This document shows positions 33,755 through 44,700 of a stretch of 64,000 bases of DNA, in pieces (the first letter of the stretch is position 1; each line of letters opens with the position of its first letter). The translations under genes were made by a program, and so were the position numbers. The stretch comes from Amyloporia xantha (lineage: Eukaryota; Basidiomycota; Agaricomycetes; Polyporales; Adustoporiaceae). The notes below the pieces were generated by a model. It saw only the letters and a program-made list of their open reading frames with translations. It did no database searches and was not told the origin of the DNA. Location of the stretch: contig JAYKKR010000017.1 in the NCBI GenBank assembly GCA_036971615.1, positions 496,001-560,000 of the forward strand, in the 5' to 3' direction.

Positions 33755-34195
33755 GGTCGCCTGTAACTACTGTTTATGTTGTAATTGCGCTTTGGTGAGG
33801 TGAGAACGAGGATCGTGCATCTGTATAACGGCCACTACATGGGTTAGAAAGCCGGCCGGGTGCAAAGTAGTCTTGTTTGCACTTGAACCGCATGATGCTT
33901 GTCAAAAATGTACATTCATTATCTGAATATGAGACGCCGTAATGTGTAAAATTAGCAGCAGTCCAGTCTGACTTTCCTTTTACTAAAAATCAAAGTGGGA
34001 AACGGGTTCACTTCCAGCCGTATTGTCACACGCAGTGATTCCCGTTCCCCATTCATATATCATGACAACACGGTAAACTACCTGGAGGAAGAGGGCATCA
34101 CCCAAAAGCGCAGCAGAAATAGCAGACAAATGGCGCACAGATCAAGGAGCACTGCCACAATAAAATAGCTCTCTATTACCCCACCCCCACCTCCC
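33755..34195. other. Spacer between convergent FET3 and RUS genes
   Basis: No gene. Should hold the 3' ends of both neighbours. Confidence 0.5.
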
Positions 34196-36094
34196 CTATA
34201 CTTTCTTCCGGTCTTCGTCTCCCCTACTCACAGCGTCCTCCGACTCGTCCACAGACTCTATCCGTATCGTGCGCGGCGATCCCGACAGAAGCCCGCCCTC
34301 TTCGATCCGCCATCCCGCCGTCCGCGCCGCGTCCACAAACGACGGAAACAGGTCCTGCACCAGCGCATGCGCGGTCTGCACCGATGCTATGGCGACGTCG
34401 AAGCTGCGCGGTGCCCGCCGATCGAGGAGGAAGGCGGTCTCCTGCGCGTGCGCCCACGCCTTCAGGTCGTCGGCCGGCGTGTGGCCGTCCTTCAGGCAGA
34501 CGTGCATGTGGCACGCATGCCGGGGGCTCGGGTCGAACCACAGGAGGTACTTCTCGTCCGAGAAGAGCTCCACGAGGGCCTGGATCTGCGAGGAGGACAG
34601 CGGGCCGAGCGACGTTGGTGGTGAGGGGGCGCTGCGGGAGGAGATGGCGGAGAACGGGGACCCGAGCAGGCAGGTGGCGAGCTGCGGCGAGGATGGAGCT
34701 GTTGTGTTGTATATGGCGGACGGGTCGACGAAGATCCGTTCTTGTGCTGCGACTGCTTCTGGCGTGAGCATTGACATCATGCTGACACCGGCCGGGCCTA
34801 GAATCGGGCAGCGGTCAGCATCGTGCGCAACGCAGTAACCGGTGAGGAGACGTACCGCTGGACTTGGCGCGATAGGCGGTCCATAGGATGTTGGCTCTTT
34901 GCCTGTTCAAAGGAACGAAGCACGACAGCGCAGACGGCCAGGTAGTTTGTGAGTAGGTGGAGGAAGATCAGCGCAAATAGTACGACATAGGTAGATCGTG
35001 TACTGTGTACATAGTGCATGACAACCGTACCGCTCTGTGGACGAAAGGTTCATGAGCACAATGTGCGCACAGGCTGTAGATTCCACGCTCACCAACATGC
35101 CCAACAAGGCTAGTATTGTTTCCTTGCTGCCATCCTTCGCGTTCAAATCCCCGACGTCACCAGCCCCGCGTTCGGAGGTAGCGAAATGCACAGTGAGCGC
35201 GGTCTTTGACCCACCCGCTGCAACCCCGCATAGCGCGCGGCAGGCGCCGCTCAGACATAGCGAGGCAACACGGAGAGAGCCCATGTGAGGCGAGAGCGTA
35301 TCGAGTACAATCGCTGCGTCATTGAAGATATCCGCCAGGAAACGGTATGTCTTCGCTTCAGGGAAGAGCGACGTGCCCAGATGATATCCGGCAACGATGG
35401 CTGTACGACAACGTGATCCGTGGGTATGGTGAGTTGATGCTACTGAGGAAAACAGGGCGTCGCCGAGGCTGAAGACTCACTTGTCAGTCGGCTAAAGATG
35501 TCCTGTAAGACAGTGAGGAATATGGCGTGGGTGGCGGAAGCATCTGCATTGCCGACGCCATGCCCTGGAAGAGCGAGGGAAGGTCACTGCCGTGTCGTAC
35601 CCTTCACAAATGCACCTACGTACCTTGAAGCACCGCTCGCGATGCAATCAGCCCTGCCAAAGAACTGCAGAATGCTTGCAAAGCATTGTAGATTTGGTAT
35701 CTATGTGGAAGGTGTCACTCAGTGCACCGCGCGATATCACGGGGGCCGTACTGCAGGTAATCTGAGGAGTCACGTCACACCAATGATTCGCCACTTCAAA
35801 ATATAGTCTAAACCACCATAATACTGCACTGACCTGGAGACACACTTGCAGGATAACCTGCGGGGAGGAACACGTTACTGAGCAGTCGTCGCCAATCCGT
35901 CCGCCTCTTCTCGACAGTGACGTTCGACTGCAAATCCTGTGATGAGCAGGGTCTCGCTGTCGGCTAGGAAGACATAATATGCGAAGGGGACCACTCACTG
36001 CGTCACCTTCGAGCTCGCGTTTCCCAGCAGTGATCGAGTAGGCTGCTGTTAGACGCCCAGATTCATCCCTCTCTTCGATGGACAACCGAGGCAT
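34196..36094 (-). CDS. RUS family protein (DUF647)
   Basis: Eukaryotic membrane-associated family named after Arabidopsis ROOT UVB SENSITIVE; the biochemical role in fungi is not known. The start at 36094 gives MPRLSIEERDESGRLTAAY. Conserved family segments follow in order through several introns: VFLPAGYPASVSPDYLQYQIYNALQ split by two introns (about 35.65-35.9 kb), AGLIASRAVLQ, GVGNADASATHAIFLTVLQDIFSRL (about 35.5-35.6 kb), HLGTSLFPEAKTYRFLAD, IFNDAAIVLDTLSPHMGSL, SGACRALCGVAAGGSKTALT and DLNAKDGSKETILALLGML. The C-terminal exon (34196 to about 34790) has LVELFSDEKYLLWFDPSPRH and a long charged end. All conserved blocks are in frame, so the gene looks intact. Confidence 0.85.
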
Positions 36095-38263
36095 AGACGA
36101 GCCGCCGCTGGCACACAGCGAGTATCAAATAGCAACTAATATGAGCACAACTTTGCCTCAAGACCCTGCACCTTAGCTGACCTGAGGAGACAATGTGAAA
36201 CGTCGTTGAGCTTGATCGAAGAAAATGCATTTCCGGCACGTGATAGGCTCGAGCGCGTCCGCCAGCACTCTTCAGTTCATCTTGGAAGCTTAGCTCGATG
36301 CTTGAAGTGTCCTTCACACTTTCCGCTTGACCCAATACTCTCTTTGGATACTTGCCAGTACAGCTTTGACAGAAGGAAAGCCACACGCAGGTACATCATA
36401 CTATTGCGACCACAACATCCGATCTTATCACGCACTGCACGCTCCTCCAAGTTGTCTCCTTCTTTCTGCCAGTTGCCAGCACTCCACGAGCTCCAGCGGT
36501 GCGACTCGAACTGCGATGTGCGGTGTTCGGTGTGGAAGGGGGGCATGCGAAACCCAAGAAACAAGTCTGGAGTTCTTTTGGTCGCCGACGAAAGGTGGGT
36601 GACTAGCGTCGGTGGAAAGGTCGGATTATTGCCAGTGGGTCACGGTGGTCTAGTACTCGTCCTGCATCCTCTAAGATTGGCTCGAAGCCGAAATTTTTCC
36701 TAAGGGAATCTCGAATGAAACAAGGTCAGGATGTTTAATTCAGCGTGCATGACCTTATTATAGCTTGTCTGCGTGATTTAGGCTTGGAGGAATACTCTGA
36801 TACTCTGAATCAGATCTTGGAGAAAATGGGTCCAAGGTTCGATGGCTCATTTGAAGGTGGGACTGCGTCGTTATATGCTCTACAAGCCCTCGGATCACAT
36901 GGTCTGACATAGGAAATCGAAGCTAGATTTGACGGCTTGCAGTTGAATGACAGGAAAGAAAACATACAAATGTGGACTGTGAGTTGCTAAATACGGTAGC
37001 CGCTCTAGTTGCCTTCAGACTAGGGTTTCGGGCATAGCTCGTCATCGGGCAACGTCTCGGCGAATTCACAAATTCCTGAGACAAGTCTTATTTGAATTTT
37101 TCTGCGCGACCCGCCGTCTCATTCGCTCGTCGCACCTAAGGCTCTGCTTCGTCACACCTTTCAACGTCCGCGCCACTAATCAATTAATCCCTGTCCATCG
37201 CCCGAGATTTGAGATCGTAATCCAGAGGTTCGCAAGGTGAGCTGAGCCCTTAGATTCTAGAGGGATTGAGAAAAAATAAGAAAGAAAAGAGAAGTCCCTT
37301 CATCAAGGATTGATCATGTTCCAGTCTTTAACGCGTCGCGCGCGCAACGTACGCATTTCATTTCCACAGCGGTGAAGAGAGTGGGCGAATGGATGGTCGC
37401 TTCACGCTCGCACATACCCGTTTGACGGCAGTATCGTGTGGCTATGTTTCTGAAATTTGTCCTGTCGTTTCTCTACATAGTCATCGTATCATATCTCAGG
37501 CATGTACATTGTACTGGTAATAATTTACGTGAAACAACGACAGTCCAAATGACATCCCGCAGTGGTCGCCTTGAAGTGAACTGGTGACAAGCTCGATTCA
37601 TAGCCGTGCCGGCATCCCTCCGTATCCATTCCGAGGAAAATCAATGAAGTTAGGCCGTAAGTTCGAGCCAGGAACGCGCGCTTCAAGTTAGAACGCACAT
37701 TTCATTTAGCGCATTTGATAGCAGGGCCTGTCACGTGTGTACTGTACTCGACCTGCGATGTGCTAGCAATACGGCACGCTGGGCTCTGCTTTCCTTCCAC
37801 GTCCTCCAGGATCGTCCTCATAGCGCCATTCTGCACATTCTGCCGTCTTTCGGCAGGCGGCATATCCATGGTAATGGACCAACGACTCTCAAAGGCCGAT
37901 GTGATAGGTGAGAGCACACTAAGACATACCTGAACGGTGCCTGGGCAGATGCCGATGAGTGGAATTCCCGTTGGTTGTCCTTGTGGATCGTCCTCCCAGC
38001 TTCCACACCGAACTTCTAGCGAGCGAGGTACCGGCTCTCTGCCATCACGGCGCAAATGCGCCTCGTTCGTCGCGCCCTCGGGACACTTCTTAAAGAGTGT
38101 GGACGAGCAGCTAGCCATCCGTCTGCTTTCCGAGGACGGGTGTATAGGTTTGCTTCACGCGTTGGCGAGCGGCTGCTGTGATCTCTGTCTCTGCTGCAGC
38201 ATCGTCGCTATCTAGATTCAGCCTTACCTCCTATCGTCCCCCTCGCGGTAGTGTAACGCCACC
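36095..38263. other. Long gene-poor spacer
   Basis: No family is recognised. A 138-codon open frame on the minus strand (37702-38118) could be a small unknown gene but has no supporting feature. Sequence near 36.7-37.3 kb is more AT-rich. The end of the stretch should be the promoter of the flavin oxidase. Confidence 0.4.
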
Positions 38264-40807
38264 ATGCTCGCGGCATTTGCAAATGTCTTCGCCTTGTCTG
38301 CGATCTGCACAGTCCCTGCCCTGGCCGGTCCTCTGTCCTCGCGATCGAGCCCCCTGCGCCACGCATCCCTTTGGTCCGAGTTAGCGTCTCTCAACAACAG
38401 CGTCGGAGGCCGCCTGTACTCGTCGGTCCCCTGGGAGCTGCCGTGTTTCTCGCAGTTTAACGGATCGTCCGTGACGCCGGATGAAACCGAATGTGCAGCG
38501 ATCCAGGCGAATTACACCGACCCGCTCGTCCGGCTCACCCATTTTGGGGCTTATATGATGGTAAGCAAGTTTCGTTCTATGATCATCCCGCGGACTGAAC
38601 GATATTGTGGTGTGCTTTACCTCCGCCAGCCTCAATGGGAGACTTGCCAAAACCAGTCACCGGATGACGGCTGTCTGCTGGATCTGAACGACCCAACAGA
38701 TCCGCTCGCATATGAAGGCGTCGATTGTCAAATAGGCAATATAGCGCCGTATCATGTCAGTTCCCTTCTCCGCGCAGCCTGATTTTTGTTGTGAACCGTA
38801 TTTCTTGCGAAGATCGATGTGCAGTCATATACGGACGTCCAGGCCGCACTGAATTTCTCCAAGAAGACCGGCGTGCGGTTGTCTGTCAAGAACAACGGGC
38901 ACGACTACAAGGGCCGGTCGAGCGGCAAGAATACGCTTGGTCTATGGGTATGTCCTCCTGCCATTCTTTTCCAAGTAGCCTGATGAATGTCTCAACTTCT
39001 GCCCTAGGTTAATCATTTGGATTCAGTAAGTGCTCCTCACGTCGTAATATCAGCCGAATTTCATGAGAATCTCGCATCAGATATCTCATGATGCGGAATT
39101 CGTCCCCGAAGGCTGTTCAACGAGTTACGACGCTGTTACGATTGGGGTGAGCATGTAACCGTGGACCGCCGTCACGCAACTCACTTGTGCTTTACAGCCC
39201 GGTGCGCTCACGCAGAGTATATACGAATTCGTCGATGCTATCAACAGGACGTTCATCGGAGGATACTCCCAGACTATCGGAGCTGGAGGTGGCTTCTTCC
39301 TGGTAAGCAAGATGACAGGGTAAGTTTATGCTGTTTCTAATTCGGTAACAGGGCGGCGGGCATAGCGTGCTCTCGCCGGTGTATGGACTCGCCGTCGACC
39401 GGGTTGTAAGTCATCTGGCGTGCCTCGCTCATCATACAAGTATTTGACATCACTTATCCGCTAGGTCCAAGTAAAGGTCGTCACCCCCGACGGGCAATAT
39501 CTCGTAGCGAACGAATGTCAAAACACAGACCTCTTCTTTGCCCTCCGTGGCGGAGGCGGCAGCGCGTTCGGTGTCGTGATGGAGTCCTCGCACAGGCTGG
39601 AACCGCAGCTCACGCTCCAAGTGTAAGCATACGTCCCGGCTTTCCTCGGCGTAGCCTCTGAAGTCGCATGCAGTGCCTCAATCGGCTTCACTGGCCACTC
39701 GAACACGAGCAATCTCGCCGACTGGTACGGGCTGCTCGTGAATGAGACGTACAAGTGGGCGACGGAGGGCTGGGGCGGACACATTGTCGTGCGTGCTCCT
39801 TGTTTTAGCGCAGTATCCTCATCGTGTCCTGACGTATAGTGTGTAATGTCCAGGGTCCTACGATCATCTACGTCAACCCCTTGCTCACCCTCGCAGAAGC
39901 CACCGCGTCCATGCAGACAGCGGCCGATTTCGCCCTCGCTCAAGGCGGGACGGTCGTCATCGAAGAAGTACCGTCGTACCTCGCCTTCTTCGACAAGTAC
40001 GTCACGCTCGCGGAAGCCGTAAGTGTAATCGCACTGTCTCTCGGTGCGCAGGACTCATCTGCACCTGTCGCATTAGGCCGTCGGTCCCGAAATTATTTTG
40101 GGGACACGTTTGATCACGACGTCATTGTTCGAGACGGAGGAGGGACGCGAGACGCTGTCGAACACCATCGCGAATGTCCTACCGTTCGCAAGCCCGTATA
40201 TCGGCGTCGTGCCGCCGTTCTTATATAATTACACCGAGGGAGCGACGAGTGTCACGCCTGCATGGCGGAATTCACTGTGGCATGTATGTTATCTCAGCCG
40301 TCGGGTATCTACCTTCGCTCATCTTCGCTCCTGCAGCTCTCCGTTCATTCGGAGTGGCTTTGGAACAGCACTACGGATTACATCTCGGAGCAGTATCAGA
40401 CGGTAACTGAACATATTCAAACGTTCCGCAACATTACGCCTGGAAGTGGGGCATACTTTGTGGGTGTGAAATTCTGTTCCAAGACAGATAAGGGATGCTA
40501 ATGACACTTGATGCAGAACGAGGGTGATGTATATGAGCCCAATCACACATACTCTTATTGGGGGGATAACTATGAGCAGCTCCTCACTGTCAAGCAGAAG
40601 TAGTGAGTGCTTTTGGCTTGCTCAATTACCCTGTTACTGATGCTTCTTTACAGTGATCTTTCTGGTATCCTGGACTGTTGGCAGTGTGGTATGTATTTAT
40701 TTGCATGCTACTAGGATGGCTGCACCAATGCTGACTTGCATGTAGTGGGCTGGAAGGGTGAAAGTGATTCTTTGTATCAATGTTATCTCCCACTTTCTCA
40801 GTCATGA
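38264..40807 (+). CDS. Secreted FAD-linked oxidase, BBE domain (isoamyl-alcohol-oxidase-like)
   Basis: Begins with a secretion signal (MLAAFANVFALSAICTVPALAG). The FAD-binding PCMH domain shows VKNNGHDYKGRSSG, whose His normally binds the flavin 8-alpha position, then GAGGGFF, GGGHSVLSPVYGLAVDRV and FFALRGGGGSAFGVV. The second cysteine used for bicovalent flavin binding in glucooligosaccharide oxidases is not seen, so binding should be single. The end carries the BBE motif: NEGDVYEPN, YWGDNYEQLLTVKQKY, CWQCVGWKGESDSLYQCYLP. More than ten introns occur, all splicing in frame where checked. The likely reaction is oxidation of an alcohol or sugar with release of peroxide; substrate unknown. The final two exons fall in an AT-rich, CpG-poor block shared with the next gene. 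Confidence 0.85.
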
Positions 40808-41715
40808 TGGCCCTGGTGATTTCATCTCCCTGTGCAACTTCTAGGGGCATCTGGTGACCAAAATTTACATAGCAAATGGAAATGACAAGGAACATACTGT
40901 GTTGAAGGTAGCCAATGTGCATTATTGGTACTTGATCACTGTGAACATGAACTTTGGCATGATGTTGTCTGTATTTTGTTCCTCCCTGTGATTGAAGAAT
41001 TGGAATGTTGAAGTTTGACTCTAGTATTGATATTGGAAAATAGGTTGTATATTGCATCCTACAGGTAAATAATCATCTGAAAGTGCGTTAATGCTATCAT
41101 TATTCAAGCTACATGTGACAGAAGTTAAGACTTGTTCATTGAAAAGAATGTGAACCAAATCACAAGTAAATCCAATCCATCTCACAACTACTAATACTAT
41201 CTTGAGCTCCTCCATGTTGTTAGTAAGGCTGATGCCCATTTGCCAATCAACACTATTCTTGGGATTTCTGAGAACACAGCAACTCAAAATGAACATGTGA
41301 ATAATTTAAACTGTTATATGTCCATCTATGACTTACAATTGGGAGTTCTTCTAATATAGTTGTAGAGCTGTTTCTATAGATCAGTTGGCAGTAACCAAGA
41401 TTCAACAGAAGTTGTATATGATATATGATTTCAAGGATACTACAGTAGACAATCTCATAATGCATAGGCTGAGATGGGAACCAACCTGGGGTCAGCCACC
41501 TAGTTGTCAATATGCTCATGCATAAAATATCATCATGCATATGCCTGATGGGGGACTAACGTGATGCATTATGAGACCGTCTACTGTAGTACAGTCTGAT
41601 CCATGGTAAAGAGGTACAACTTGACCCTATTCCAAAGGGTTGACTAGTAAAATGAAGAAGACAAATATCATGATACAGTACACAGACATTCATTACAAGC
41701 ATCCAGGTGGTATGA
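40808..41715. other. AT-rich spacer between convergent genes
   Basis: No gene. Contains the MITE listed separately. Confidence 0.5.
41442..41589. mobile_element. MITE 1, Tc1/mariner-like ends
   Basis: 148 bp with terminal inverted repeats: the left end CTACAGTAGACAATCTCATA and the right end read in reverse, CTACAGTAGACGGTCTCATA, differ at two places over about 26 bases. TA flanks both sides (41440-41441 and 41590-41591), as expected of a TA target duplication. The interior (TGGGAACCAACCTGGGGTCA and following) recurs in MITE 2 at 55.8 kb. There is no coding capacity. Confidence 0.8.
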
Positions 41716-44700
41716 TTAGAAAGAAGGTACATAGCATTCATTCCATTGTTCTCCATGAACAAATTTCCCCAAATCCACCTCTACTGTGGGAACACCACAA
41801 ACAGTTGTGGAACCTGGCCACATGAGTCCCTTCCTGATGTTTGGAGGTACCCAGAAAATAAGCTCATCATGAGGGCCAGTAATCCAACCAAATTCATTCA
41901 TGGTGAAAATGGAAGGATGATCAGTATCAATGTTGCTGTGTGACACTAAAGTAGACCGCAGAATATTATCATAAGCAGAGAAATGAGTTGAAAGAGGAGA
42001 TGTCTGAATTGAAAATGAGGGTTTTAGGGAGCTATACATAGCTTGCTTGCTATTTGGAGTGATTGCAACAGAGGTCACTGGATCTGTGTGACCCTCCAGT
42101 GGCTGATCAATGATCTGTCCTGTCTGAGCATCCCATACTCGGATAGTGTTGTCATCAGAGCCAGACACAATCTGCTTGCCATCTGGAGAGAACACAACAG
42201 AGTTGACCCAACTTATGTGGCCCTCCAGTGGCTGACCTATGACCTGTCCTGTCTGGGCATCCCACACTCGGATTGTCTTGTCATCAGAGCCAGAGGCAAT
42301 ATGCTTGCCATCTGGGGAGAATGCAACAGAGGTCACTGGATCTGTGTGACCCTCCAGTGGCTGATCAATGACCTGTCCAGTCAGGGCATCCCATAATTGA
42401 ATTGTCTTGTCAGAAGAGCCAGAGACAATCTTCTTGCCATCTGGGGAGAATGCAACAGAGGTGATCCAATGTGTGTGACTCTCCAATGGCTGACCAATGA
42501 GCTTTCCTGTCTGGGCATCCCACATTTGAATAGTCTTATCATGAGAGCCAGAGACAATCTGCTTGCTATCTGGAGAGAATGCAACAGAGTGGACTGCGTC
42601 TGTGTGACTTTCCAGTGGCTGACCAATGATCAGTCCTGTCTGGGCATTCCACACCCGGATAGTCTTATCATGAGAGCCAGAGACAATCTTCTTGCCATCT
42701 GGAGAGAATGCAACAGAGTTGACCCAACTCATGTGGCCCTCCAATGGCTGACCAATGATCTGTCCTGTCTGGGCATCCCACACTCGGATAGTCATGTCTT
42801 TAGAGCTAGAGACAATTGTCATGCCATCTGGAGAGAATGCAACAGAGGAGACTGAATTTGTGTGACCCTCAAGTGGCTGACCAATGATCAGTCCTGTCTG
42901 GGCATCCCACACTCGAACAGTGTTGTCAGAAGAGCCAGAGACAATCCTCTTGCCATCTGGGGAGAATGAAACAGAGGTGACTAAATCTGTGTGGCCATCC
43001 AGCGGCTGACCAATGGTCAGTTCTGTCTGGGCATCCCACAACCTGATTGTCATGTCTTTAGAGCCAGACACAATCTGCTTGCCATTTGGGGAGAATGCAA
43101 CAGAGAAGACCCAAGCTGTGTGACCCTTTAATGGCTGACCAATGCGCTTGCCTGTCTGGGCATCCCGCACTTGAATAGTCATGTCACCAGAGCCAGACAC
43201 AATCTGCTTGCCATCTGAAGAGAATGCAACAGAGGTGACCCAATTTGTGTGACCCTTCAATGGCTGACCAATGATCTGTCCTGTCTGGGCATCCCACACT
43301 CGGATAGTCCTGTCTTTAGAGCCAGAGACAATTGTTGTGCCATCTGGAGAGAATGCAACAGAGGTGACTAAATCTGTGTGGCCCTCAAGTGGCTGACCAA
43401 TAATCAGTCCTGTTTGGGCACCCCACACTCGAATTGTCTTGTCATAAGAGCCAGAGACAATTGTCTTGCCATCTGGGGAGAATGCAACAGAGGTCACTGG
43501 ATCTGTGTGACCCTCCAGTGGCTGACCTATGACCCGTCCTGTCTGAGCATCCCACACTCGGATTGTCATGTCAGAAGAGCCAGAGACAATCTTCTTGCCA
43601 TCTGGGGAGAATGAAACAGAGATGACCCAACTCATGTGGCCCTCCAATGGCTGACCAATGATTAGTGCTGTCTGGGCATCCCACACTCGGATAGTCATGT
43701 CTTTAGAGCCAGACACAATCTGCTTGCCATCTGGAGAGAATGCAACAGAGGTGACTGAATTTGTGTGACCCTCCAGTGGCTGACCAATGATCTGTCCAGT
43801 CTGGGCATCCCACACTCGAATTGTCTTGTCAGCAGAGCCAGAGACAATTGTCTTGCCATCTGGACAGCATGCAACAGAGTAGACCCAATCTGTGTGACTC
43901 TCCAATGGCTGACCAATAAGCTTTCCTGTCTGGGCATCCCACACTCGGATAGTCATGTCTTTAGAGCCAGACACAATCTGCTTGCCATCTGGAGAGAATG
44001 CAACAGAGGTGACTGAATTTGTGTGACCTTCCAGTGGCTGACCTATAACCTGTCCTGTCTGGGCATCCCATACTTGAATAGTCTTGTCACCAGAGCCAGA
44101 GACAATCTGCTTGCCATCTGAAGAGAATGCAACATCAAAGACCCCAGCTGTGTGGCCCCCTATCACAAGAATTGGAAGCTTCTCATCAATAATAGGTGAT
44201 GAATAGGTGTATGTCAATGTCTTTTGGTATTGTTGGAAATGTTGGGAAATGAGTGATTCTTTGGTTGTCCATGCTAGGGCAGATAAATAGATGTGAGGAG
44301 CACTGCGCTGTATTGGTTCACGATACTTGATGATGAATTTGTAGCAAGCAGTTATCCACTTTGCTAAATCTTCAAGGGCATCTGATAACTGATACAACAT
44401 TTCAGCATCATCAATGTATATTGTGTGCCTGACTTACATTGACAATACTTCTCAGCATACCACTTGCATAATCCACTTCCTCCAAAACACTCATCACCTC
44501 TAGCCAGTATAAGAATTTGTTGCATAAGAAGTTCTTCACTTCTGCAAGCAACTGATTCTGGTTTGATGAAGACAGCAAGTGATTTTCCCAATATAGGCAT
44601 GGATACACCACATGTACAGGAATTTTGATATATGATTCCTGATGGTTGTTGCCATAGTATGAGCTAGGTACTTGAGTGATATTGAAATGCAACTCTGATG

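Noticed and set aside
37702..38118. 138-codon open frame on the minus strand
   Set aside because: Could be a small gene, but no start context, domain or neighbour supports it.
42043..44016. Repeated plus-strand frames rich in LAIWxECNRxD
   Set aside because: Antisense readings of the WD40 repeat array.
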